A DNA stretch of 64,000 nucleotides from the NCBI RefSeq assembly GCF_004402405.1, contig NZ_SOFE01000027.1:1-64000 (forward strand), in the 5' to 3' direction. Made by a program: the position numbers and the translations under genes. Below are positions 1 to 8,226 of this stretch, piece after piece. The notes beneath the pieces were generated by a model, which made no database searches, was not told where the DNA came from, and saw only the letters and a list, made by a program, of their open reading frames with translations. Positions within the stretch are counted from its first letter, which is position 1; every line of letters starts with the position of its first letter. Source of the DNA: Cryobacterium levicorallinum. GTDB taxonomy: Bacteria > Actinomycetota > Actinomycetes > Actinomycetales > Microbacteriaceae.

Positions 1-209
1 CCAGCCACAAGTACACGGCCCAGGGCACCTACTCCATCGTCCTCACCATCAAATACCAAGCCGACTACAGCTTCGGCGACCAAGGCTGGCGCCCAGTCGA
101 CGGCACCATAACCATGCCCTCAGCCCCATTCACCGTCATGGCCGCAAACGAATCCACCGTACTCGTCGCCGAAGACTGCCTCACCAACCCCCACGGCCCC
201 GGCTGCTGA
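1..209 (+). CDS. C-terminal end of a secreted PKD-like protein (5' truncated by window)
   Basis: The frame starting at base 3 is open to a TGA at 207-209 and gives the last 68 residues of a protein that begins before the window. It contains HKYTAQGTYSIVLTIKYQ, the strand pattern with the GTYSI turn typical of PKD-like beta-sandwich domains, followed by a conserved-looking tail with VLVAEDC and a final NPHGPGC. Such tails with two cysteines are familiar from small exported PKD-like proteins of actinobacteria. An extracellular location is inferred from the family, since the signal peptide is outside the window. The function is unknown; the protein is probably a surface or secreted binding domain. 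Confidence 0.55.
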   Translation, partial: SHKYTAQGTYSIVLTIKYQADYSFGDQGWRPVDGTITMPSAPFTVMAANESTVLVAEDCLTNPHGPGC

Positions 210-270
210 CCACAGCGGCGCGACTCCCTCCGCCTGACCGTGCAGCGGATGCTCGCCGAAACTGTCCCGG

Positions 271-340
271 CCAACTCTGGCCGCACGAGACGCACGAGAC
301 GCACGAGACGCACGAGACGCACGAGACGCCAACTCTGGCC
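271..340. repeat. Five tandem 9-bp units bracketed by a 12-bp direct repeat
   Basis: Five exact copies of CGCACGAGA run from 282 to 326. They are bracketed by the direct repeat CCAACTCTGGCC at 271-282 and 329-340. The block lies in the 356-base gap between the preceding gene end (209) and the gltA stop (566). The open frames across it encode only monotonous Arg-Thr or Leu-Val-Arg runs, so I do not read it as coding. The rest of the gap holds no gene that I recognise and no clear terminator. The unit count is likely to vary between strains by slippage. Confidence 0.85.
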
Positions 341-565
341 CCATCGTTCTTGCGACATGCCATCTTTTGCCCCATGGCGAGGTCCCCAGGGGCTCGCGAA
401 GGGGCCAAAGGTGGCACGTCACCTTCGAACCCACCCGGTCAAGGGAAAAGTGGAACCTCACGCACGTCGGGCGGGTAGGCAGGCGCACAGCGACGGCGAG
501 ACGCCACCGCAACCCAATTGGTGACGACTTGAGATCGGACAGCGAGGCGGCGAACAGCCGACCCG

Positions 566-1891
566 CTAACGGCGCAGGTAGTCCCGGGCCGGGGAGCCCA
601 CGTAGAGCTGCTGCGGGCGACCGATCTTGGTGGCCGGATCCTCGTTCATTTCACGCCAGTGCGCGACCCAGCCAGGCAACCGACCGATCGCGAAGAGCAC
701 GGTGAACATGCGGGTCGGAAAGCCCATCGCCTTGTAGATGACGCCGGTGTAGAAGTCGACGTTGGGGTACAGACGGCGTTCCTTGAAGTAGTCGTCGCTC
801 AGCGCAATGTGCTCGAGTTCCTGCGCGATGTCGAGCAGGTCGTCCTTGACGCCGAGAGCCGCGAGTACCTCGTGGGCGCTCTCCTTGACCAGGGTGGCGC
901 GCGGGTCGTAGTTCTTGTAGACCCGGTGGCCGAAGCCCATCAGCTTCACGCCGTGCTCTTTGTTCTTGACGCGTTCGACGTACTTCTCGACGCCCTGACC
1001 GGATGCCTGGATCTCGCCGAGCATCGCGAGCACTGCTTCGTTGGCGCCACCGTGCAGCGGACCGAACAGGGCGTTAATGCCGGCCGAAACGGACGCGAAC
1101 AGGTTGGCCTCGGTCGAACCGACCAGGCGCACCGTCGAGGTGCTCGCGTTCTGCTCGTGGTCTTCGTGCAGCATGAGCAGGCGTTCAAGCGCCTTGCTGA
1201 CGACCGGGTTGACCTCGTACGGTTCGGCCATGTTGCCGAAGTTGAGCTTGAGAAAGTTGTCGACGAAGCTCAGCGAGTTATCGGGGTAGAGAAACGCCTG
1301 CCCAATGCTCTTCTTGTGCGCGTAGGCGGCCATGACCGGCAGCTTGGCCAGCAGACGGATGGTCGAGATCTCGACCTGCTCCGGATCCTTCGGGTCGAGC
1401 GAATCCTGATAGAACGTCGACAGTGCCGAGACGCCGGACGCGAGAACGCTCATCGGGTGGGCCTTGTGCGGCAGGGAGTCGAAGAAGCGGCGCATGTCTT
1501 CGTGCAGAAGAGTGTGGTGACGGATGCGATCGTCAAAGTTGGCGAGTTCACTCGCGCTAGGCAGCTCACCGTAGATGAGCAGCCAGGCCGTCTCGAGAAA
1601 GTTCGAGTTCTTGGCGATCTGTTCGATCGGATACCCGCGATAGCGCAGGATGCCGGCATCGCCGTCGATGTAGGTGATCGCGGAGCGGGTGGCCGCCGTG
1701 TTCACGAAGCCGTAGTCCAGCGTGGTGAGGCCGGTCTTCTTGGTCAGGGTTGAGATGTCGATGCTCGACACGCCGTCCACGCTGGTCAGGATCGGGAACT
1801 CTGCGCTGCCGCCGGGAAAGGTAAGCGTGACCTTGTTGGGGTCAGCGCTCATCGGTTCGCCGGTTGTAATGTGCTGCGCAACGTCGGTCAC
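566..1891 (-). CDS. gltA: Citrate synthase
   Basis: Condenses oxaloacetate and acetyl-CoA to citrate, the entry step of the TCA cycle, in the cytoplasm. The 441-residue protein has the hexameric type II citrate synthase features: an N-terminal small beta domain (VTLTFPGG), then the catalytic histidine regions FGPLHGGANEA and GFGHRVYKNYDPRA, and the aspartate region NVDFYTG near the end. I chose the GTG start at 1889-1891 because AGGAGG sits five bases upstream. A longer in-frame start at 1939 lacks a ribosome binding site. An internal ATG 28 residues further in (SADPNK) is an alternative. The gene appears to be monocistronic. Confidence 0.95.
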   Translation of the reverse strand: MTDVAQHITTGEPMSADPNKVTLTFPGGSAEFPILTSVDGVSSIDISTLTKKTGLTTLDYGFVNTAATRSAITYIDGDAGILRYRGYPIEQIAKNSNFLETAWLLIYGELPSASELANFDDRIRHHTLLHEDMRRFFDSLPHKAHPMSVLASGVSALSTFYQDSLDPKDPEQVEISTIRLLAKLPVMAAYAHKKSIGQAFLYPDNSLSFVDNFLKLNFGNMAEPYEVNPVVSKALERLLMLHEDHEQNASTSTVRLVGSTEANLFASVSAGINALFGPLHGGANEAVLAMLGEIQASGQGVEKYVERVKNKEHGVKLMGFGHRVYKNYDPRATLVKESAHEVLAALGVKDDLLDIAQELEHIALSDDYFKERRLYPNVDFYTGVIYKAMGFPTRMFTVLFAIGRLPGWVAHWREMNEDPATKIGRPQQLYVGSPARDYLRR

Positions 1892-2060
1892 GGAACCTCC
1901 TCGGGTCTCACTGACGGATGAAATGTGGCGACGCGTCACTGAGTCGGCACTTTAACTTACTGCCGTGGTCGACTCCGTCGCGACTACAGCCTAATCTGCC
2001 CGGCCGCCTACTGTTGCATCAGCTAAGAGTTCGGGCGGTTCGTTGGTGATCATCCACAGG

Positions 2061-3161
2061 TCAGGCGCGCAAGCGAGCAGCAGCTGCGGCGATACGTTCG
2101 TCGGTCGCGGTCAGCGAGAACCGTATGTGCTCGGGGTAGGCGTCACCATAGAACGGGCCGGGGCCGGCGAGGATCCCGAGGGAGGCCATCCGTTCGATGG
2201 ATTGCCAGGCTGGTCGACCCTCGGTCGCCCACAGATACAGGCCGGCCTCGCTGCGGTCGATTCGAAAACCGGCCTGTTCGAGCGCCGGCCGGAGCACAAC
2301 GCGGCGCGCTCGATAGCGTTCCTTTTGCGCGGCGACGTGCTCGTCGTCGCCGAGGGCAGCGATCATGGCAGCCTGCAGCGGTGCCGGCAGCATGAGTCCG
2401 GCGTGCTTGCGCACGGTGAGCACCCGGCCCAGCACGTCGCTGTCACCGGCCGCGAAGGCCGCACGGTACCCGGCCATGTTGGACTGTTTGCTCAGGGAAT
2501 AGATCGCGACGATCTTGCGCTGATCCCCCTCGATGACGCGGGGGTCAAGAATGCTCGGGATCGGTTCGGTGTCATACGGGGCGTCCCAGCCGAGTTCGGC
2601 GTAGCACTCGTCGTTCACGATCACGGCGTCGAGTTCGCGCGCGCGGTCGACGGCGGCGCGCAGCTCGTCGACCGAGAGTACCCGCCCGTCGGGGTTGCCC
2701 GGGCTGTTCAGCCAGATCAACTTGGTCGAGTCCGGCCATTCGGCAGGGTCGTCGGCGGCCAGGGGCGTGGCGCCCGCGATCGCGGCGCCGATCGCGTAGG
2801 TCGGGTAGGCGGCAAGCGGATGCACGATCGTGTCACCCTCGCCGACGCCGAGCATGAACGGCATGAGCGCGACGAGTTCCTTGGAACCGATCGTGGGCAG
2901 CACGTTGTTCGACTCCAGGCCGGTCACCCCGCGGCGCCGGGCATACCAAGCGATGATCGCCTGCTGCAGGGCGGGCGTGCCGACGGTCTGCGGGTAGGCG
3001 TGGGCATCCGTCGCCGCGCGCAGCGACTGCTGCACCACGTGGGGCGTTGCATCGACCGGCGAACCGATCGACAGGTCGACGATTCCATCGGGGTGCTGCC
3101 GGGCCTGAGCGGCAAACGGCACCATCTGGTCCCAGGGGTAATCCGGGAGCGGCTTCAGCAC
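2061..3161 (-). CDS. dapC: Succinyldiaminopimelate transaminase
   Basis: A PLP-dependent class I/II aminotransferase of 366 residues. In actinobacteria with this neighbourhood it makes N-succinyl-LL-2,6-diaminopimelate from the keto form, in lysine and peptidoglycan precursor synthesis. The fold-type I signatures are visible: PTIGSKELVAL near residue 90, NSPGNPDGR near 152 (substrate carboxylate and PLP contacts), NDECYAEL near 183, and the Schiff-base lysine in YSLSKQSNMAGYR (Lys225). The GTG start lies nine bases after the fdxA stop, so the two genes are co-transcribed. The dapC-fdxA pairing is widespread in actinobacteria and supports the call over a generic aminotransferase. Confidence 0.9.
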   Translation of the reverse strand: MLKPLPDYPWDQMVPFAAQARQHPDGIVDLSIGSPVDATPHVVQQSLRAATDAHAYPQTVGTPALQQAIIAWYARRRGVTGLESNNVLPTIGSKELVALMPFMLGVGEGDTIVHPLAAYPTYAIGAAIAGATPLAADDPAEWPDSTKLIWLNSPGNPDGRVLSVDELRAAVDRARELDAVIVNDECYAELGWDAPYDTEPIPSILDPRVIEGDQRKIVAIYSLSKQSNMAGYRAAFAAGDSDVLGRVLTVRKHAGLMLPAPLQAAMIAALGDDEHVAAQKERYRARRVVLRPALEQAGFRIDRSEAGLYLWATEGRPAWQSIERMASLGILAGPGPFYGDAYPEHIRFSLTATDERIAAAAARLRA

Positions 3162-3170
3162 GAAGACCGC

Positions 3171-3494
3171 TTAGTGCTGAACCTGCGGCGGCACCGCGGA
3201 GATGATGGGGTGGTCCTTGGCGAGCACGCCGACCTTGGCCGCGCCGCCCGGGGAGCCGAGGTCGTCGAAGAATTCGACGTTGGCCTTGTAATAATCGGCC
3301 CACTGTTCGGGCAGGTCGTCTTCGTAGTAGATGGCCTCGACCGGGCAGACCGGTTCGCAGGCGCCGCAGTCGACGCACTCATCGGGGTGAATATAGAGGG
3401 AGCGTTCGCCCTCATAAATGCAGTCCACCGGGCATTCGTCGATGCAGGCACGATCTTTCACATCGACGCACGGAAGAGCGATCACATACGTCAC
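3171..3494 (-). CDS. fdxA: 7Fe ferredoxin (one [3Fe-4S] and one [4Fe-4S] cluster)
   Basis: A 107-residue soluble electron carrier. The cysteine pattern matches bacterial 7Fe ferredoxins of the Azotobacter FdI type: Cys9, Cys17 and Cys50 would bind the [3Fe-4S] cluster and Cys21, Cys40, Cys43 and Cys46 the [4Fe-4S] cluster, with Cys25 a free cysteine as in FdI. The C-terminal extension ([10 protein letters not shown]) is usual for actinobacterial FdxA. It is the middle gene of a minus-strand run: the membrane protein gene lies upstream (3531-4520) and dapC immediately downstream. The redox partner is not evident from the sequence. Confidence 0.93.
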   Translation of the reverse strand: MTYVIALPCVDVKDRACIDECPVDCIYEGERSLYIHPDECVDCGACEPVCPVEAIYYEDDLPEQWADYYKANVEFFDDLGSPGGAAKVGVLAKDHPIISAVPPQVQH

Positions 3495-3530
3495 AGGCTT
3501 GGGATTCCCTTCGAGAGCGGACTCCTGATT

Positions 3531-4520
3531 CTACGCCCCACCGCCCTGGTGCGGCGCCCGGAGGCGCGGCGGCAGCTTCGGCCAGGCCAGCACAAAGGCC
3601 GCGATCAATGCCGGAACCACGGTCCACAAGGTTCCCGGCAAACCCGCAGGCACGAGCACCGACCCCCCGGAACCGCGCAGCGACAGCACGAAAATGGTCA
3701 CCAGCAGCCCGGTAGCGGCCAGCCCGACGACGAACCGGTCGCCGATCACGAGGCGCAGGCCGAGCAACAGCGCAGCGATCGCCACGAACGCGATCGTCAG
3801 TCCGATCGGCAGCGCGATGCCGAACAGCGTGAGCGTGGCCTGGTGCGCGATGGTTCCCAACACACCAAAGAGGATGCCCACGAGCAGGCCGCCGAGGCCG
3901 GCCAGCGATCGGTTCGCGAGAGTGAGGCGAGCGGGCCGGGAGGCGAGCTGCGGCGGGGCGGGGTAAGGGGCATTCGTTTGCAGAAACGTTTCGGTGTCGG
4001 TGATCACGTCGGTCGTGCCGTCGACCAGGTCGCGCCTGTGGTCGGTGACGTTCCAGCGCGCGGGAAAATGCGTCAGCGCCCGCAGCTTCTGCTCGAGCTG
4101 AGCGCCCACGTCGATCGCCACGAGGCGCTGTCCGGGCGACTGTCGCACCGTTCGGGCCAGAAACACGGGCAGGCCGGCCGCGTGTGCGGCCACGGTCGCG
4201 GCGTCGCGCAGAACATCGTCAACGGCGCCGACGACCAGGGCGGTCGCACCGAGTTCATCGATTTCGTTGTGCAGAGCGCTGCTGGGCTCCAGCCCGCGCG
4301 GCAGCTCATGCCAGCTGCGCGCGCTAAGCGCGGCCAGCGCGGCCTGCACCGCTGCGGCATCCGTTTCGGTCAGCGTTGTGGCGTAGAGCACGACGACCCT
4401 CGCCCCGTCGGCGCGCAATCGGGCAATCGTGCCGCCGGTCAGCGCGGATTCGTCGCCCGGTCGGTCATGCACGAACAGGATCCGCTCACCGCTGCCGGAC
4501 ATGACCATGGGCGCACGCAC
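3531..4520 (-). CDS. PIG-L-like domain with degenerate active site fused to a membrane domain
   Basis: A 329-residue protein. Residues 12-150 follow the PIG-L/LmbE deacetylase pattern (ILFVH at the start, then TGGTIARLRADG near 29), but the metal-binding HPDDE box is replaced by HDRPGDES, so zinc-dependent deacetylase activity is doubtful. Residues about 205-320 hold four or five hydrophobic segments (for example GGLLVGILFGVLGTIA and LVTIFVLSLRG) ending in a basic tail. Similar membrane domains occur as separate proteins of unknown function in Microbacteriaceae. The gene lies 36 bases upstream of fdxA on the same strand and is divergent from efeU. Two other ATGs near the start (residues 5 and 7) are possible. 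The role is unknown. Confidence 0.7.
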   Translation of the reverse strand: MRAPMVMSGSGERILFVHDRPGDESALTGGTIARLRADGARVVVLYATTLTETDAAAVQAALAALSARSWHELPRGLEPSSALHNEIDELGATALVVGAVDDVLRDAATVAAHAAGLPVFLARTVRQSPGQRLVAIDVGAQLEQKLRALTHFPARWNVTDHRRDLVDGTTDVITDTETFLQTNAPYPAPPQLASRPARLTLANRSLAGLGGLLVGILFGVLGTIAHQATLTLFGIALPIGLTIAFVAIAALLLGLRLVIGDRFVVGLAATGLLVTIFVLSLRGSGGSVLVPAGLPGTLWTVVPALIAAFVLAWPKLPPRLRAPHQGGGA

Positions 4521-4609
4521 CGTTTCTGCTCTGCTGGCTATTGATTACGGGCTCAGAATCCAATCGTAACTAGACACGGTCACGATCCACGGGCTAGAGT
4601 CAGATTCGG

Positions 4610-4628
4610 TAAGGTTAGCCTTACCAAA
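4610..4628 (+). promoter_or_regulatory. DtxR/IdeR-type iron box upstream of efeUOB
   Basis: TAAGGTTAGCCTTACCAAA matches the 19-bp DtxR/IdeR operator consensus across its core (AGGTTAGCCT-ACC) and is an interrupted palindrome. It lies 31 bases before the efeU GTG start. Iron-loaded DtxR would repress the operon and low iron would release it. This fits the known role of EfeUOB. The regulator itself is not in the window. Confidence 0.85.
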
Positions 4629-4658
4629 ATCGACGCCCGAACCCGACGAGGAACCCCT

Positions 4659-5528
4659 GTGCTCGCAAACTACCTGATCGGCCTGCGCGAAGGCCTTGAG
4701 GCCGCGCTGATCGTGACAATTCTCATCGCCTACGTCGTGAAAATCGGTCGCCGTGACGTGCTGCCGCGCATCTGGCTCGGTGTGGCCCTGGCCGTGCTGC
4801 TCGCCCTCGGCATCGGCGCGCTGCTGACCTTCGGCACCTACGGGCTGTCGTTCACCGCACAGGAGACCATCGGCGGCGTGCTCTCGATCGTCGCGACCGG
4901 GCTGGTGACCTGGATGGTGTTCTGGATGCTGCGCACCGCACGCGACCTCAAGGGCCACCTGCAGGGCAACATCGACAAACACCTCGTCGGTGCAGGCCTC
5001 GGACTCGTGCTCGTGGCATTCCTTGCCGTCGGCCGGGAGGGCATCGAAACGGCCCTGTTCATCTGGGCGGCCGTGCAGGCCACCGGCGCCACGACCCTGC
5101 CGCTGTTCGGTGCTGCGCTCGGTATCCTGACGGCAATCGGCCTCGGCGCTCTGATCTACGCCGGCATGCTCAAGATCAACCTGGCGAAGTTCTTCACCTA
5201 TACCGGCGCCATCCTCATCGTCGTGGCGGCTGGTGTGCTTTCCTACGGCGTGCACGACCTGCAGGAGGCCGGCCTACTGCCCGGGCTGCACGCCCTCGCC
5301 TTCAATGTGAGCGCCGCCGTGCCTCCGGACAGCTGGTACGGCACGCTGCTCAAGGGCACCCTGAACTTCTCCCCCGCCACCACCTGGCTGGAGATGTTCG
5401 CCTGGCTGGCCTATGCCGTGCCCACCCTGACGGTGTTCATCAGAAAGAGCCGTCACGGCCGCCCGAGCGCCCGCCCGGCCCTGGCTCTACCAACCGCACC
5501 GGCGCCCACGCCCGTCGCCGCGCACTAA
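4659..5528 (+). CDS. efeU: Ferrous/ferric iron permease EfeU (FTR1 family)
   Basis: A 289-residue polytopic membrane protein that moves iron across the cytoplasmic membrane. It has seven predicted membrane segments and the two REGxE iron-binding motifs of FTR1/EfeU: REGLEA at residue 9 and REGIETA near residue 127. The C-terminus is a short cytoplasmic Pro/Ala-rich tail. The GTG start is preceded by GAGGAA. It is the first gene of efeUOB, with 28 bases to efeO, and lies directly behind the DtxR-type box at 4610-4628. Confidence 0.95.
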   Translation: MLANYLIGLREGLEAALIVTILIAYVVKIGRRDVLPRIWLGVALAVLLALGIGALLTFGTYGLSFTAQETIGGVLSIVATGLVTWMVFWMLRTARDLKGHLQGNIDKHLVGAGLGLVLVAFLAVGREGIETALFIWAAVQATGATTLPLFGAALGILTAIGLGALIYAGMLKINLAKFFTYTGAILIVVAAGVLSYGVHDLQEAGLLPGLHALAFNVSAAVPPDSWYGTLLKGTLNFSPATTWLEMFAWLAYAVPTLTVFIRKSRHGRPSARPALALPTAPAPTPVAAH

Positions 5529-5556
5529 CTCTTCTCGCCCAGCTCAAAGGATCTCC

Positions 5557-6726
5557 ATGCCCCGTGTCTTACGTTCCGCCAGCCTGCTCGGCCTCGGCGT
5601 TCTCGGTATCGGCCTGCTGAGCGGCTGCGTCGCCAACAGCCCGGCGGCCACCCACACCGCGCTCACGGTGGACAGCAGCGCGACCGACTGCGCGGTGAGC
5701 GCGAACGAGGCGCCGACCGGCAGCATCCGTTTCTCGGTCACCAATTCCGGTGACCAGGTGACCGAGTTCTACCTGCTGGCCGCAGACGGCCTGCGCATCG
5801 TGGGTGAGGCGGAGAATATCGGTCCAGGACTCACCCGCGACCTGGTCGTGGAGCTCGCCGAGGGCAGCTACTTCACCGCCTGCAAACCGGGCATGACCGG
5901 CGACGGCGTCGGCAAGGCCGAGTTCACCGCCACCAAAACGGATGCCGCCGCCACCGTCGACGTCGACCTCGTCACCCAGATCGATACCTCGAACACAAAC
6001 TACGCCTCCTACGTAAGCGACCAGATCGACCAACTCGTCACCGGCACCGACGCGTTCGCCGCCGCCTATTCAGCCGGGGACGACGACACCGCCCGCAGCC
6101 TGTACGCCTCCACCCGGGTGCACTGGGAGCGCGTCGAAACCATCGCCGAATCGTTCGGCGACCTCGACCCCAAGCTCGACCTGCGCGAAGCCGACCTCGA
6201 AGAGGGCCAAAACTGGACCGGCTGGCACGCCATCGAGAAGGATCTCTGGCCGCAAGACGCTGAGGCGGGTTTCGTGGCCTACACCGCCGAGAAGCGTGCG
6301 GCGCTCACCGAGCAGCTCGTCGCCGACACCGCCACCCTGCACGAGAAGGTGCAGGGCCTCACGTTCACCCTGTCGCAGCAGACCAACGGGGCCATCGGCC
6401 TGCTCGACGAGGTCGCCACCGGCAAGGTCACCGGCGAGGAAGAAGCCTGGTCGCACACCGACCTCTGGGATTTCCAGGCCAACGTCGACGGCGCCAAAGT
6501 GCTTTACGACGGGGTGCGACCGATACTGCTCAAAACGGATGCCGACCTGGCCGCTGCGCTCGACACCGAGTTCGGTTCGCTGCAGACACTGCTCGACGCC
6601 CAACGCGTTGATGAGGGCTTCAGGCTCTACACCGACCTCACTCCGGCCGAGATTCGCGCCCTCGCCGACCAGGTCAACGCGCTCGGCGAGCCGCTCAACC
6701 AGCTCACGGTCGCGCTCGTGTTGTGA
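5557..6726 (+). CDS. efeO: Iron-uptake lipoprotein EfeO (cupredoxin plus M75 domain)
   Basis: A 389-residue exported lipoprotein that supplies iron to EfeU. A signal peptide ends in the lipobox LLSGC (Cys24). Residues about 35-135 form the cupredoxin-like domain. The remainder is the M75 (imelysin-like) helical domain with the diagnostic GWHAIEKDLWP (HxxE metal-binding motif) near residue 228. The ribosome binding site AAAGGA precedes the ATG. The stop overlaps the efeB start by four bases (GTGA), indicating translational coupling. Confidence 0.95.
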   Translation: MPRVLRSASLLGLGVLGIGLLSGCVANSPAATHTALTVDSSATDCAVSANEAPTGSIRFSVTNSGDQVTEFYLLAADGLRIVGEAENIGPGLTRDLVVELAEGSYFTACKPGMTGDGVGKAEFTATKTDAAATVDVDLVTQIDTSNTNYASYVSDQIDQLVTGTDAFAAAYSAGDDDTARSLYASTRVHWERVETIAESFGDLDPKLDLREADLEEGQNWTGWHAIEKDLWPQDAEAGFVAYTAEKRAALTEQLVADTATLHEKVQGLTFTLSQQTNGAIGLLDEVATGKVTGEEEAWSHTDLWDFQANVDGAKVLYDGVRPILLKTDADLAAALDTEFGSLQTLLDAQRVDEGFRLYTDLTPAEIRALADQVNALGEPLNQLTVALVL

Positions 6727-8054
6727 CGGGCTGGACCGGTTCTAAGCGGGCAGAATCCAGCGAGGCCGGGTCCACCAAACCGGCCGGCACAGCACGAGGC
6801 CTCTCCCGGCGCGGGCTACTCGGCCTCGCCGGGGCCAGCGTCGCCGGCATCGGGCTGGGCGCAGCCGGGGACCGGGTGGCGCTGGCGGCGTCGGCGTCGC
6901 CGGGTGAGGCATCCGCTTCGGCGGTCTACCCGTTCTATGGCAGCCACCAGGCCGGCATTGTCACGCCCGCCCAGGATCGCCTGCACTTTGCCGCGTTCGA
7001 CGTCTCGGCGGGCGTGACGCGAGCCGAGCTGATCGAGCTGCTCCAGGACTGGACGGTCGCGGCGGCCGCGATGTGCGCCGGAGCGGATATCGGCGAGTAC
7101 GGCGCCGTCAGCGGCCCCTACGATGCCCCACCCGAGGACACCGGTGAGGCGCAGGGGCTGCCCACGGCCGGCCTTACGATCACGTTCGGCTTCGGTCCGA
7201 CCCTGTTTGAAACAGCGGATGGCGTCGATCGCTTCGGCATCATCGCCCGCCGCCCGGCCAATCTGACGCCGCTTCCGCACTTTCCCGGGGACGACCTCGA
7301 TGCCGGCCGAAGCGACGGAGACCTGTGCATCCAGGCCTGTTCCAATGATCCGCAGGTGGCCGTGCACGCCATTCGCAATCTGTCCCGCATCGCCTTCGGC
7401 CGGGCGGCCCTGCGCTGGTCCCAGCTCGGATTCGGACGAACCTCATCGACATCAACGGCCCAGGCCACCCCGCGCAACCTGTTCGGATTCAAGGACGGCA
7501 CCGCCAACATAAAGGCCGAGGAGCCCGCGGTCGTCACCGACCAGGTCTGGGTGTCCGCGGACGTCGGGCCCGCCTGGCTGACCGGCGGCTCCTACCTGGT
7601 GGCGCGGCGAATCCGGATGACCATTGAAACCTGGGATCGCACGATTCTTCGCGAGCAGGAGGCGGTGTTCGGCCGCACCAAGGGTGCCGGTGCTCCGCTG
7701 TCAGGCGGAACCGAGTTCAGCGAGCCAGATTTCACTCTGGCCGGCCGCGAGAATGAGCCGCTCATCGGTGCTGCAGCACACGTGCGGCTCGCGCATCCGA
7801 CCCAGAACCACGGCATGAAGCTGCTGCGTCGTGGCTACAACTTCGTCGACGGCAACGATGACCTGGGGCGGCTCGAGGCCGGTCTTTTCTTCATCAGCTT
7901 TCAGCGGTCTCCGGCACAGTTCACCGCGGTGCAGCTCAACCTGGCCAAGCACGATGCGCTCAACGAGTACATTCGGCACGTCGGGAGCGCGCTGTTCGCG
8001 GTGCCAGCCGGGGCAAGCCCAGGGAGCTACGTAGGCGCGGCTCTGTTCGCCTAA
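6723..8054 (+). CDS. efeB: Tat-exported dye-decolorizing haem peroxidase EfeB
   Basis: A 443-residue DyP-type haem peroxidase, third gene of efeUOB. It is thought to oxidise ferrous iron or act on haem outside the membrane. Residues 25-55 form a twin-arginine signal (SRRGLLGLAGASV) that would export the folded haem protein. The DyP motif GFKDG is at residues 255-259 with the distal Asp. The proximal haem ligand is probably His353 in AAHVRLAHP. The length is usual for the family. The GTG start overlaps the efeO stop. Confidence 0.94.
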   Translation: MTGWTGSKRAESSEAGSTKPAGTARGLSRRGLLGLAGASVAGIGLGAAGDRVALAASASPGEASASAVYPFYGSHQAGIVTPAQDRLHFAAFDVSAGVTRAELIELLQDWTVAAAAMCAGADIGEYGAVSGPYDAPPEDTGEAQGLPTAGLTITFGFGPTLFETADGVDRFGIIARRPANLTPLPHFPGDDLDAGRSDGDLCIQACSNDPQVAVHAIRNLSRIAFGRAALRWSQLGFGRTSSTSTAQATPRNLFGFKDGTANIKAEEPAVVTDQVWVSADVGPAWLTGGSYLVARRIRMTIETWDRTILREQEAVFGRTKGAGAPLSGGTEFSEPDFTLAGRENEPLIGAAAHVRLAHPTQNHGMKLLRRGYNFVDGNDDLGRLEAGLFFISFQRSPAQFTAVQLNLAKHDALNEYIRHVGSALFAVPAGASPGSYVGAALFA

Positions 8055-8174
8055 AAGGACTCAAAGACAAGAGACTCAAAGACACAAAGAGTGGGTGCGC
8101 AACCAAGCCGAGTTTCGGGGCCATTTGAGCGATTTATGGGGCCAAGATTCACGGGTCGGCGAGGATTAATGCGG

Positions 8175-8206
8175 GAAGCCCCCGCAGCCGAGGCTGCGAG
8201 GGCTTC
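8175..8206 (-). terminator. Hairpin downstream of typA
   Basis: A 15-bp inverted repeat with one mismatch (arms GAAGCCC..GCAGCC and GGCTGC..GGGCTTC, two-base loop) lies 21 bases past the typA stop. It can also serve the converging efeB transcript. There is no long T-run. Confidence 0.7.
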
Positions 8207-8226
8207 TGCGAGAAAGCAGGTGCGAG

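Noticed and set aside
2043-4544. Very long plus-strand frame of 833 residues
   Set aside because: It lies opposite dapC, fdxA and the membrane protein gene, is rich in Arg, Gly and His, and has no domain. It is an antisense shadow typical of high-GC DNA.
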